From contig NZ_BAJV01000012.1 in assembly GCF_000613885.1 (NCBI RefSeq), positions 62,001 to 126,000 on the forward strand: a DNA stretch of 64,000 nt. Direction: 5' to 3'. The notes under the pieces are model-generated. The model was not told the origin of the DNA. It did no database searches and worked only from the letters and a program-made list of their open reading frames with translations. Position numbers and translations under genes: made by a program. Below, piece after piece: positions 9,589 through 19,908 of this stretch; position 1 is the stretch's first letter; each line of letters starts with the position of its first letter. The DNA is from Asaia prunellae JCM 25354 (lineage in GTDB: Bacteria > Pseudomonadota > Alphaproteobacteria > Acetobacterales > Acetobacteraceae).

Positions 9589-10388
9589 ATTCATGCAGAA
9601 TGCCTTTCTGGCATCGGGCGTCGTAGCTGTTCTGAGTGGATTGGTGGGGTGGTTTCTTGTTCTGCGTGGCCAGAGCTTTGCCGGTCATGCCCTGTCTCAT
9701 ATCGGTTTTGCCGGTGCGACCGGAGCAGCGCTGGTAGGGCTGACGCCCTTCATGGGTATGACGCTTTCTGCAGTTGCGGCCGGACTGGTTCTGGGCTGGG
9801 AAGCAGAAGGCGATCTGCGCGCGAATCCGGCTTCTGCCAATCATCGTGACAGCGTGATAGGGCTTGTTCTGGCGGCGAGTCTCGGGCTGGGACTGTTATT
9901 CCTGCAGTGGCAGCATATTCCGGTCAGCAGCACCACCGCCCTGCTTTTCGGTAATGTTCTCGGGGTGAATCACGCTACCTTGTGCTTGCTGTTCCTGCTC
10001 GCGGGACTTTGCCTGTTTGGTCTGTGCTTTCTGACGAGGCCTCTGCTTTTTGCGAGTCTTGATCCCGATCTGGCCGCGGCGAAGGGCGTCAGACTGCGTC
10101 TGGTTTCCTGCGGTTTCATGAGTCTTGTAGCGCTGGTTACAGCCATCTGTTCGGAAACCACGGGAATATTGCTGGTCTTCAGCCTGCTTATTGGCCCGGC
10201 AGCTGCATGCTGCGTCTGGGCCTTGCTCCATGGCAGGGGCTGGCTGGCTCTGCCCTGCTGGCATTAGCGCTTTCCTGGGGAGGCTGGTACTCTCCTGGTA
10301 TACGGATGCACCGGTCTCATTCTGGATCAGCGCCGGTGCCGCATGCAGCTATCTGGCCGTGCGATTTCTTGCGCCGACAACCCATTAG
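9575..10388 (+). CDS. znuB: Zinc ABC transporter permease, two frameshifts as sequenced
   Basis: Inner-membrane permease of the zinc importer (ABC-3 family), with about eight hydrophobic helices. The first 210 residues are in frame (LRGQSFAGHALSHIGFAGAT, family-typical). The C-terminus is read through two more frames: LRLGLAPWQGLAGSALL from about 10200, then LVLSWYTDAPVSFWISAGA from about 10285, ending at the TAG at 10386. Both changes equal one lost base. A conserved end in the expected place argues for sequencing indels rather than decay. Confidence 0.82.
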
Positions 10389-10404
10389 AAGGCCGGGTTG
10401 GAAC

Positions 10405-10530
10405 TCAGTTGACGTGCCAGTCAAGCAGCATGATACCGACGATAAATATCGCAAGAACGATATGCATGATGATCAGCTCACGCACGTTGATCGTCGGAAC
10501 ATCGGATCTGGATCTGGGTAGATTGGCCAT
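10405..10530 (-). CDS. Small 41-residue single-helix membrane protein
   Basis: The ORF runs from ATG at 10530 to TGA. A cytoplasmic basic start (MANLPRSRSDVPTINVREL) is followed by one hydrophobic helix (IIMHIVLAIFIVGIMLLDW) and a three-residue tail. A good AAGGAG element lies 7 nt before the ATG. It is antisense-oriented between znuB and a plus-strand sugar transporter. No family is recognised; small proteins of this form are often conserved but unnamed. Confidence 0.5.
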   Translation of the reverse strand: MANLPRSRSDVPTINVRELIIMHIVLAIFIVGIMLLDWHVN

Positions 10531-10597
10531 GCGAGTCTCCTTATCGATTTTTACCGGACAAGGGTAAACCAAATAGCCGGTGTCCGGTTATAGCGTC

Positions 10598-12078
10598 ATG
10601 AAAAATAATACAGAGACGCGTCATCGCGAAGCGACGAATCATGACGAACACCCAATCGAGGTTTCGCCTTATGCGAAATACATCCTGATTCTTGCAGCCG
10701 TTGTCGCTGCCATATGTGGCGGTCTCTATGGTTATGATACGGGTATCATTTCCGGTGCCCTTCTGCTGATCTCGGATGATTTTCATCTTGGCAGCACAAT
10801 GCAGGAAATGGTGGCTTCCGCCATTCTTGCCGGTGCCATTATCGGCGCATTGGCAGCGGGGTCGTTTTCTGAAAAATACGGGCGTCGTGCCTGCGTGACC
10901 CTTGTGAGTGGCGTGTTTGTTCTGGGAGCCTGGCATGCGCCTTTGCTCCGAATGTATGGCTTCTGATCGTTGCGCGCATTTTTCTGGGATTTGCTGTGGG
11001 TGGTTCAACCCAGGTGGTACCCATGTATATCTCGGAGCTGGCCCCTGCCGAAAAGCGCGGTACTCTGGTGACGATGTTCAACGTGGCCATCGGGCTCGGT
11101 ATTCTGCTGGCCAATATCATCGGCTTCACCGAGCGTGAGGCCTGGGGATGGCGTCCAATGGTTGGGCTGGCTGCCATTCCGGCTGCGATCGTTTTTGTCT
11201 CGATGTTCTTCATGCCCAAAAGTCCGCGCTGGACGGCAGAGAACGAGGGCATGAAACGCGCCATTATCGAGCTTGGACGTATTCGTACCTCGAAAAAGGT
11301 TATCCGCAGGGAAGTGCGCGAAATGCGCGAAAATGCCGAAGCGGCCGATCCACGCAATCGTGGCTGGAAAGGTCTGTTTCGCCCCTGGGTACGCCCGGCT
11401 CTGGTCGCGGCACTGGGTGTTGCCTTTTTTACCCAGTGTGGCGGACTGGAAATGATGATCTACTATGCGCCGACCTTTCTGCGTGATGCCGGATTTGGCG
11501 CTTCCTCAGCCCTGATGGCCTCCCTCGGTGTGGCCATTACCTACTGCATCATGACATTCATTGGATGCCTGATTGTCGATCGCGTGGGGCGTCGTCGCCT
11601 CATGCTGATCATGGGACCGGGTTCGATCGTGAGTCTGATCGGACTGGGCATTGTATTTGCCATGCACCCGGCAGCGCATAGCGTGGGGTCCTATCTGGTG
11701 ATCGTGTTCCTTCTGCTGTTCATGGCGTTCAATTCAGGAGGTATTCAGGTCTGTGGCTGGCTGCTGGGTGCGGAGATGTTCCCGCTCTCCATGCGCGGTC
11801 AGGCCACCAGCCTTCATGCTGCGACGCTCTGGGGCTCGGATCTGCTGGTAACCGGTACGGCGCTGACACTGGTGCAGCTCATCACATTGGGTGGTACGAT
11901 GTGGTTCTATGCAGCCGTGAACCTTGCCTCAGTGCTGTTCATTTTCTTCTTTGTCCCTGAGACGGCGGGGGCCACACTCGAAGATATCGAGCTTGCCCTG
12001 CACGAAAAACGCTTCCGCCCCACGCGCGGTCATACACGTATCGTTTCCGAAGACGAGCAGCAGGAAGCAGCTGCCTGA
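10598..12078 (+). CDS. MFS sugar:H+ symporter, frameshifted as sequenced
   Basis: Second sugar porter in the window, about 490 residues. It has GGLYGYDTGIISGALL in helix 1, SEKYGRR, then in the second frame VARIFLGFAVGG, PKSPRW, FFTQCGGLEMMIYYAP, VDRVGRRR and PETAGATLEDIE. The join at about 10931 reads GCCTGG where GCCCTGG would keep the frame, so one C is missing. A GTG at 10580 could extend the N-terminus by six residues. The stop abuts the stop of the convergent VWA gene with no spacer, so transcripts probably overlap. Confidence 0.83.
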
Positions 12079-13245
12079 TCAGCCGCCGGTCACAAGTGGA
12101 ATGCCCTGCCCACCTGCCCAGGCATGAAGGTCCTCCCTCTTCAGGGCTGCGGCCATCATGTCAGGGAAACGGTCGGGTGTGCAGGCAAAGACAGGGCACC
12201 CCATAGCAGCGAGCGCACGGGCGTGGCCCATGTCAAAGCCGGGACGCCCATCATCAGAGAGTGCAAGCAGGACGATGAGATTGACGCCAAGGTTCACGAG
12301 GTTTGCTGCCCGCTCCAGCATCTGTCTGGCATCACCGCCCTCGTAGAGGTCACTGATCAGGATGAAATGGCTCTGTGCAGGGCGTTCGATCAGAGACGTG
12401 CCATAGGCCAGCGCGGCATTGATATCTGTGCCACCGCCGAGCTGAATGCCGAAAAGGACGCTGACCGGATCGCTGAGCTGTTCCGAGAGATCGACAACAG
12501 ACGTATCGAAACAGACGAGCCTCATATCCAGTACCGGTAAAGATGCCATGACAGCAGAAAAGATCGAGGCATAAACGACCGAGCTTGCCATGGAGCCGGA
12601 TTGATCGACGCACATCACGATCTGATCCAGATCGGCTCTGGTCCGGCGCTGTCTGGCGTGGCCGATCAGTTTCTGCGGGATGATCGTCTGATATTCAGCT
12701 TGCCAGTGATGCAGATTGGCCCGGATCGTACGCGGCCAGTCAATATCGGCGGGGCGCGGTCTGGTTGTACGTTCACGACGATTGACTGCCCCCCTGACAG
12801 ATTCGGCCGTGCGGCTGGCCAGTCTGGCCATGAGTTCAGCAACGATTTTTCTGACGACAATACGTGCGGTCTCATGGGTTTTTGCAGGCATGACATTACG
12901 CAGGGCCATGAGATCCGCCACAAGATGGACGTCGCCTTCGAGGCTCTGGAGCAGTTCCGGCTCAAGAAGCATTGCCTTGAGATCGAGCCGCTCCAGTGCG
13001 TCTTTCTGGATGATTTGCACGACCGGCGCAGGGAAGAATTCGCGAATATCGCCGAGCCAGCGGGCGATCTGTGGCGCAGATCCGCCAAGGCCGCCCTTGC
13101 GTTTGCTGCCTCCGGCAGCTGTTTCATAAAGAGCGGACAAAGCGCGGTCGATACGCCTGTCCCTTTCGCAGAGACCGTTTGGCTCGTCTGTTCCGAGTGC
13201 GAGTTGCCATCGCCTGTTTTTCTCGGCGCGCAGATCCTGGTTCAT
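12079..13245 (-). CDS. VWA-domain protein of the MoxR/SWIM cluster (YehP-like)
   Basis: A 388-residue cytoplasmic protein with an alpha-helical N-terminal half and a C-terminal von Willebrand A domain. The metal-ion-dependent adhesion site is intact: DQSGSM (about residue 218), the Thr in GGGTDINAAL (about 275) and the Asp in LISDLYEGGD (about 300). VWA proteins of this kind partner with MoxR ATPases, and one is encoded two genes upstream. The start overlaps the DUF5682 stop as ATGA, indicating translational coupling. It resembles E. coli YehP in size and neighbourhood (from memory). Confidence 0.8.
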   Translation of the reverse strand: MNQDLRAEKNRRWQLALGTDEPNGLCERDRRIDRALSALYETAAGGSKRKGGLGGSAPQIARWLGDIREFFPAPVVQIIQKDALERLDLKAMLLEPELLQSLEGDVHLVADLMALRNVMPAKTHETARIVVRKIVAELMARLASRTAESVRGAVNRRERTTRPRPADIDWPRTIRANLHHWQAEYQTIIPQKLIGHARQRRTRADLDQIVMCVDQSGSMASSVVYASIFSAVMASLPVLDMRLVCFDTSVVDLSEQLSDPVSVLFGIQLGGGTDINAALAYGTSLIERPAQSHFILISDLYEGGDARQMLERAANLVNLGVNLIVLLALSDDGRPGFDMGHARALAAMGCPVFACTPDRFPDMMAAALKREDLHAWAGGQGIPLVTGG

Positions 13246-15610
13246 GAGACGAATCCCAGAATACGATGCAGCAGCGGCAACGCCAGATCGGTGAATTCGG
13301 CAGGCAGGACGTCTTGCCGGCTACCCTGTTCAGAGTGTCGCTGCGCCGGTTCTGTATCCGGCGTCTGCTCCAGGCTCGTCAGAAGGCGCTTGCGACTTGA
13401 GAGCGCAAAAGCACTGAAACACCGGCGCAGCATAGGCAGAATTTCCATAAAATCAGCCTCGTCCAGAACACCAATCCAGTGATCCAGCGCGTCAAGAAGT
13501 GCGCGATCCTGCGCGATGATCTCGGCCCCGCCGGAGAGAAAGCCATCAATATACTGGCCGGCACTGACCGCTCTGCTGGGAGGCAAAGTGGCACGCGAAA
13601 AACAGGTAACCACCTGTTCAACCGGTAAAATCTGCCGTTCATGAAGAAGACGCAGGGCCAGGCCACCAATCAGGGGGGCGACGCGATCGTTTCGAGTGGC
13701 TTCTGCCAGGGTCTGGTTCCAGAGCCCAGTCAGATGCGTCTCGCCGAACAGGGTCAGAGCATGATCAAACGCAGCCATGGTCGTGCTGATGGGCCGTGCA
13801 CCCTGCGGGTCGATATCTGTCGTTGCCATGACAAATCCCGTGCAGATCTCGACACAAAGCAGAGAGACGAGCGCGCGCAGGGGATCGATTGGTAACGGGC
13901 GTGACGTCCCGTAGCGTAACAGCGAGACCAGGGTTGTCACGCTTTCCATCAGGGGGGAAATGGCCTGACTCGTGACGGCGACATGCTGCAATCTTGTGAT
14001 GGTCTGTTCCGCGGCATCCTCCAGTCCGGCGAGCAGACATTTCTGGACGAGGGCCGCAAGCCTGCCGACATCGTGGCTCTGCCTGGCTTCCTGTATGGCC
14101 TTGTTGCGTGCGGCCTGTTCTATGGTGGCACCATAAGGCAGGGCCTGAACGAGGGCGAGAGCGACAGAAGGGGACCAGGTCAGACGCCAGGTCTCGCGAT
14201 AGGTGCCGCGTCCGGCAGCGCCGTCGAGCAGGGTCGCCCAGGGAATGTCGATCACAGACAGTCTGTGCAGGAGTGTCGAGCGTAAAAGTCCGGCCTCTGT
14301 TCTGAGATCAAGGGCGATATCGCGTAGCAGATCATCCGGTTTGAGACGGCATTTTTTCTGCCATCGTTCCAGATCGCGTGCGAGGGGTATCTGAGGTACT
14401 TCCGGATCGAGTGCACCGATCTGCTCACCTTTCAGAAGGCGGGATTCAATCAGATCGAGCGGCGCTGTATCACCATGGCACAGGGCAGAAAGCGTGGCAT
14501 CACGCATTTCCTCCAGATCAGGCAGGGGCTTGTTTCTTAACGCTGCAAGGGTCAGTGCGAGGCGGGCGGCCTCTATGGTCGAGGCGGGAGAAGCAACCAG
14601 CTTTTCTGTACGAAGGAACCCGGAGACTCTTGCCATCCAGCGCGCCGTGAAATCCTCTGCGGAAGAGGCACCTGCAGCGCCCCGCAAAGACCAGAGATGG
14701 CGATACCACCCCGGCGCCTTTACCCCGGCGCCATATCCCGATCCGGCAGCGAGACGGGAATCACTCCAGGGAACCCAGGCTGTTTCTGTCCTGACTTTTT
14801 TCAGGTCGCGTATGAGGGTGCGATCGGCCGTCTGGGATGTCTTGCGTCTCAGAGCCGGGACATGCCAGGCCCCGACGATGACGGCGATCTCCCCATCGGT
14901 ATCCTTGAGTGCCTGACGCAGGGCGATACGCATGAAGGCTTCGCGTATCTGATCGCGCCTTTGCCGTGTATTGCCCAAAAACGATTCCTGCTCTGCTGCG
15001 TCCCGCAGGGCTGTCATGGCGTTTTCTACAGCCTCGAACATCTCGGGGCCGGACGGGGTATGTTCGACCATGGCGTGCCACCAGGATTCACCATCCTCAT
15101 ATCCGGCGAGCGGGCCAGATCATCCATGGGATCGGTGGGGTGCTGCGTCGACGGGAGATCTGCTTCCTGCCGGCGCAAAGCACCATCATCGTCTGGAACC
15201 AGTTCATCGGGAATGGTCTTGTCGGCAGCGGGCTCAGCGGATTCGAGCGTACCAGAATCCTCGTCCCCGGCGCTCTGTTCTGTTTCCCAGGCGAGCAGGC
15301 AGGATGCGGGCCAGTCGATAAAGCGTACCGGGCGTTCATGTGACCGTGCCCAGCAGAGGGCCTGCCATTCGGGCGAGTATTCCGCGAAAGGCGCAAAGAC
15401 GGCGTTGACCGGGTTGTCAGACTGGTAATGAAAAAGCGCAAGGGGCAGGGACATGCCGGGCAAGGTGGCACAGGCGATGAGGGGATCGGCCTCGGGTTGC
15501 CCTTCAATCAGAAGGACCGCAGGGTCGAGCGCATCAAGCGCTGTGACCAGGCTTGCGGCGGAACCGGGGCCATGATGGCGGATACCAAAAAGATGAAGGC
15601 GCGGATCCAT
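13242..15610 (-). CDS. DUF5682 family protein, frameshifted as sequenced
   Basis: A large protein of about 790 residues. The N-terminus has FGIRHHGPGSA, LLIEGQPEAD, FAPFAEYSPEWQAL and RFIDWPAS, the pattern of DUF5682, a family I recall as related to ChaN/EreA-like folds with conserved His and Glu. After a variable acidic linker, the second frame gives LAGYEDGESWWHAMVEH and continues 600 residues. The join near 15108 equals one lost C. The C-terminal half is helical, without obvious motifs. It starts 6 bp after the MoxR stop. Its activity is unknown. Confidence 0.72.
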
Positions 15611-15616
15611 GGGATT

Positions 15617-16699
15617 TCAGATCACATCCCTGATGGCCCCGTAGAGATCGCGCCAGCCCTCGCGCTTGCGCACGACATTTTCGAGATATTCCTGCAGGGC
15701 CTGACCATCGGCGGTCGGATCCTTGACCACAGCTCCCACGATATTGGCGGCGAGAGACTGGGCATCCATCCTGCCAGAGCCGAAATGGGCGGCCTCTGCC
15801 CAGGCATTGATCCCGACAGAAATGGCCTCGGCGGTGGAGAGTGAGCCGGAAAGCGGCTTGAGCTTGAGTTTGCCATCCAGTGTCTGTTCGCTGCGCAATT
15901 CACGAAAGATCGTGACGATGCGGGCGATCTCGGCATCCGCAGGCGCAATGGGGGGAAGCGCCAGGGAAAGGCCTGTCTCTGCAATGCGACGGGTCACGAT
16001 ATCGGTTTCTTCCTCAATCGTGGCAGGGGCTGGCAGGACAACGACATTGAAGCGTCTTTTGAGGGCAGACGACAATTCGTTGACACCCTTGTCCCGGTTA
16101 TTGGCGGTGGCAATCACGTTGAAGCCCGGTCTGGCATGGATCGCATCATCCAGTTCCGGGATCGGCATCATTTTTTCCGAAAGGATGGTGATGAGCGTAT
16201 CCTGGACATCAGACCCCATACGGGTCAGCTCCTCAAGACGCACCAGGGTACCTTCCTCCATGGCGCGCATCATGGGCGTACGCACCAGTGCATCGGGTCC
16301 GGGTCCGTGGGCCAGAAGCATGGCATAATTCCAGCCATAACGTATCTGGCTTTCATCGGTGCCGGCGGTACACTGGATGACCCTGTTCGAGGTGCCCGAT
16401 ATGGCGGCAGTCAGATGTTCGGACACCCAGGATTTTGCGGTACCCGGCATGCCAAGCAGAAGCAGGGCACGGTCGGTGGCCAGTGTTGCAACAGCGGTTT
16501 CTATCAGTCGGGGGTTGCCGACATATTTTGAACTCACCGGCGTACCATCAGCGGCCTGGCCGCCCATCAGGTAAGTCACGACGGCGCGGGGCGACAGGGC
16601 CCAGTTTGCCGGGCGGGCATGGGTATCACCACGTCTGAGGGCGTCCAGCTCGTCAGCATAACGGTCTTCCGCGCTCTGGCGCAGGCGGGTTGCGGTCAT
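15617..16699 (-). CDS. MoxR-type AAA+ ATPase (YehL-like)
   Basis: A 360-residue AAA+ ATPase, expected to remodel or load a partner together with the VWA protein. Walker A is GMPGTAKS (about residue 83), sensor 1 is IATANNRDKG (about 198), and the arginine-finger region is LSSALKRRF. The Walker B position reads LVRLEELTR, with Glu where Asp is usual. The ATG overlaps the upstream DUF5691 stop (ATGA). The DUF5682 gene follows after 6 bp. Confidence 0.85.
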   Translation of the reverse strand: MTATRLRQSAEDRYADELDALRRGDTHARPANWALSPRAVVTYLMGGQAADGTPVSSKYVGNPRLIETAVATLATDRALLLLGMPGTAKSWVSEHLTAAISGTSNRVIQCTAGTDESQIRYGWNYAMLLAHGPGPDALVRTPMMRAMEEGTLVRLEELTRMGSDVQDTLITILSEKMMPIPELDDAIHARPGFNVIATANNRDKGVNELSSALKRRFNVVVLPAPATIEEETDIVTRRIAETGLSLALPPIAPADAEIARIVTIFRELRSEQTLDGKLKLKPLSGSLSTAEAISVGINAWAEAAHFGSGRMDAQSLAANIVGAVVKDPTADGQALQEYLENVVRKREGWRDLYGAIRDVI

Positions 16700-18174
16700 G
16701 AGGGCGTCTTTTCCTGATAGAGTTTGATGAGGATATCGGCCAGCAACACGGCGCGACGGCTCTGGTCGGGGTGCAGATCGATCATGCGCCGTTTGAGCGG
16801 CCCGATCTGTCCGACTGGTGTCAGAACCATGCAGGCAACAAGGGTGTTTTCCTGAGCCCGGGGAGCGGACAATACGGCGTCGGTCAGAATGCTGGCCTGT
16901 TTTTCGGGCAGAGGCATGCCAAGCGCATCAGCCAGGGTCTCGATGGCGCTCGCAAGGTTCTGAAACTGGTAGCTATGGGCTTCATCCCAAACAGGTAGCG
17001 GCTTTTCTGTTATGGCAGCGACATAGTTCAGACGATCGACAGACGATCTGAGGCCCGGCTTGTCGAAACCGTATCGGACAAGAAACGGCCAGATCGGCTC
17101 TCTGGCACAGGAGGCTATCAGTGAAAGAAGCGTCCAGTTTCTGTCATTTGCGGCCGCAATGCCAAGGCAGTACATCAGGGCAAGATCGTCCGAAGCCGCG
17201 GTTACCAGATCCTGCTCCGACAGAGCGAGCTGCGCGGCCAGGGTACGTATCGACAGGACATCGCATGCCATGGCAACCCAGTTCAGCATGAAATGGGAGA
17301 AGCCCCCCGCAAGGCGTTTGCTGGCAATATCGGCCGGAAGCTGAAGGCTCACAGTGATCCTGCGTCTGAGCAAACCGTTTTTTGAAACTGTGACACGGGA
17401 AGCGAAGTCTGTCAGCTGAGCCTCGGCATAGGCAGACCCGGGCAGGTGACCCAGTATTCGCTCGCTTTCCTGTCTGACAGGACCAGATCGATCCGTTCTT
17501 ATGCTTTCAAGTAGTGGCTTGTCGTCACCGGAGAGGGCGATCCAGAGGAGTGAGACCAGTTCCAGACGTGCATCGGCTTTCTCCAGCGGTAATTGCGCGG
17601 CAATCAGGGCGCGAGCCTGTGCAGGGTCCCTGTGACGGAGTGCCTCCAGAAAAGAGAGTCTGTGTGCATGAGAGGCTTCTGCAAGAAGGGTCGTGTCGAT
17701 GGCACCGTTTTCGGTCAGCAAAAGGGAAAGTGGATCTTGTGCTTCCAGACCCGGCTCGTTGAGTACCGCTCTGAACCGTTGCCTGAATGTCCTGAGTTTA
17801 GGGCCATCAAAGGGGTGAAGCGTCCGTCCGAGGCGCGAGAGGTGATGGGCAAGGGCGATAGCGGCACTGTCCGTGGCACGTCCGACAGCATTGCCGACCA
17901 GATGGATGATGTCCGGACGCAGCGCCTGCGGAACGATGGCCCCTGACGAATGATAGGGAGCGATCGTATCGAAATGCTCTGGTGTGGCGGGCATCCTGAA
18001 AGACTCTGCCTGTACGAACAGCGTCATGACACCCAGGGGATCGATATTGTGCCCCTGTTCTGTGGCAGAGGGAGTTTCTCGGGGAGCAACGCAATATGCA
18101 GGCAGTGTGGCGCTGTCGATCGGGCGTCGTGCCAGCCCCTGCAGCAGGGACTGATAGAGAGGCGAAGTGTTCAT
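16696..18174 (-). CDS. DUF5691-type helical repeat protein
   Basis: A 492-residue protein from the ATG at 18174, which overlaps the SWIM gene stop in a TGATG arrangement; a start 21 codons upstream is open but less likely. The sequence is alpha-helical with HEAT-like character (for example PAQARALIAAQLPLEKADAR and DDLALMYCLGIAAAND) and no catalytic motif. The DUF5691 assignment is from memory of this conserved neighbourhood. It is probably a scaffold or adaptor of the MoxR/VWA complex. Confidence 0.65.
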   Translation of the reverse strand: MNTSPLYQSLLQGLARRPIDSATLPAYCVAPRETPSATEQGHNIDPLGVMTLFVQAESFRMPATPEHFDTIAPYHSSGAIVPQALRPDIIHLVGNAVGRATDSAAIALAHHLSRLGRTLHPFDGPKLRTFRQRFRAVLNEPGLEAQDPLSLLLTENGAIDTTLLAEASHAHRLSFLEALRHRDPAQARALIAAQLPLEKADARLELVSLLWIALSGDDKPLLESIRTDRSGPVRQESERILGHLPGSAYAEAQLTDFASRVTVSKNGLLRRRITVSLQLPADIASKRLAGGFSHFMLNWVAMACDVLSIRTLAAQLALSEQDLVTAASDDLALMYCLGIAAANDRNWTLLSLIASCAREPIWPFLVRYGFDKPGLRSSVDRLNYVAAITEKPLPVWDEAHSYQFQNLASAIETLADALGMPLPEKQASILTDAVLSAPRAQENTLVACMVLTPVGQIGPLKRRMIDLHPDQSRRAVLLADILIKLYQEKTPS

Positions 18175-19527
18175 CACGGCGTCCATGCGCCAAGAGCCGT
18201 CTCGGCGAGGAGCGGGGTATAATGCCGACCATCCCATGTGCCGAATATGCCTATCTCATCGAAAGGGCAGAGAGGCGAAGCGATATCGGTGATGGACTCG
18301 CTCAGGGGGAGGGCAAGACCGTCGCCTGTCAGATAAAGCCTGTCTTTTGCCTGCCGCAGACTGACGCACGAGGCGTAGAAGGGAAACGCGCCAAGCATGG
18401 CAGTCTGGCCAGGGCTTGGCGCCAACCGGTCATGGCGGAGCTGAGCGATTTCGCAGGGCATTGCCACGGGTCCGAAGAGGCAGCCACACCTGTACTGGTG
18501 ACGATCTGCGCCCGGAGGGGAACGGGAGATGGATAAAAGGCAAGCTCTGCTGTTAGTCTGTCATTCACCAGCACAGGCAAAGAGCCTGTTTGGCTCGCCG
18601 GTGCCAGATAATCGACCAGAAGAGCAACGACACCCGGGTCTTGTTCAAAACCAAGCCAGGTATCCACACGAGTCAGGCGGTCAGGCTGGAGTGTCTCGGT
18701 TCTGGCAAGCACACGCCATTGTCCGGAAAGGCGCAGGGTCTGTGTATCAGCAAACAGTTCCTCTCTTGTAAACGTCCAGCCTGCCATGCGCCTGGCATCT
18801 GCCACAAGATGAGGGTCCAGCCTTCTGCCCTGAGGCAGGCCTGGCCGATGAGATATAGCGTCGAGAGGCATCGTGCTGCCTCGAACGGGCGCTCCCCTGC
18901 ATCCAGCGATGAGAGGGATTCGGGAAGCCGGGCGACACGACTGGCCAGCCCGCCTGCTTTGGAATCATGCAGACGTTTGGCCAGAATGGCGCAATCCACA
19001 TTTGCGCGTTGATCAAACCCGGCAAGGCCGCGATCGAGCTGGTCACCCAGCCACTGGTTCATGGCGGCGATGCCCGAGGCGATTTCGCTTTCACGACGGG
19101 CGCGCGTTTTGGCTTGCTGAGCCTGTTTCTGTGCAGTTTCTGGCCCGGAAAGAGCTGTTTTGTCCTGTGAGGGTGCTTCTGACTTGTCTTTTGATGCAGT
19201 GCGACGACGCGACAGCCATTCCTGCACCCAGTCGGGAACGGTCTCGCTGACGAATGTTACGCTTCGCTCAGCGCGAAATCCCATCAGTGCCAGACTGTGC
19301 TTGCAGGGAAATTTCCGGCTCGGGCAGGTGCATTTGAATCCTGCATCCGTTTCTGAAAGACAGATCCGATAAGGTTTGGCTCCGGAGCCCTGACACTCTC
19401 CCCATACGAGACCGTTGCCGTCTTCACCGAGTGTGACCCAGTTTGAAGGGTTCATCAGTTTTCTTGCTGCAGCAAAGCTGGCTGTATCCGGCGCAAGCCG
19501 CGCAACGCGATCCATGGCGTCTGACAA
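18174..19527 (-). CDS. SWIM zinc-finger protein, two frameshifts as sequenced (YehQ-like)
   Basis: First gene of the five-gene operon, about 450 residues in three frames. The SWIM finger is FKCTCPSRKFPCKH at about residues 69-82 (C-x-C then C-x-H), a motif that binds DNA or protein. A Lys/Gln-rich charged linker (QKQAQQAKTRARRESE) follows. The second frame from about 18815 (PHLVADARRMAGWTFTREE) and third from about 18400 (MLGAFPFYASCVSLRQ) continue one protein. Each change equals one lost base. The stop overlaps the DUF5691 start. Confidence 0.72.
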
Positions 19528-19908
19528 GAATACTCCTGGGCTCGAAAAACAAGGACTATTGAAACAGAGATTGCGTAACGCCTGCCGTTTCTTGCTGGTA
19601 TGTCAGTTCTTATGCCGGAGGACGGCGTTTTCTTCTCGCGTCTTTCTCGGGTTTTGTAAGTTTGTTTTTTCTGACTGACATGATGGATTTTCTTTTTCCA
19701 GAGTGCCAATCAGTTTTGCTTGAGATCGCTTCGCATGTTGGTCAGAGGCGAGAAGGCCCGGATCGCCAGAATACCGATGTCGTAACGTCAATCTGGCATT
19801 GCGCGTCAGATATCGCTAAAAGCCCCTTCAGAATGACTGTTGCCCATCCGACCGCAGCGCCTTTGTGCCAGGGGAAACCATGCGGAACAGGCGAGAAGTA
19901 GGATCAAT
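19528..19908. other. 381-bp divergent intergenic region
   Basis: It lies between the SWIM-led operon (minus) and accD (plus), so it should hold both promoters. A T-rich stretch near 19640-19680 is visible. No tRNA, operator palindrome or convincing small ORF was found. Confidence 0.5.

Noticed and set aside
12601-13482. 293-residue plus-strand ORF
   Set aside because: Shadow of the VWA and DUF5682 genes on the other strand; composition is atypical and no motif is seen.
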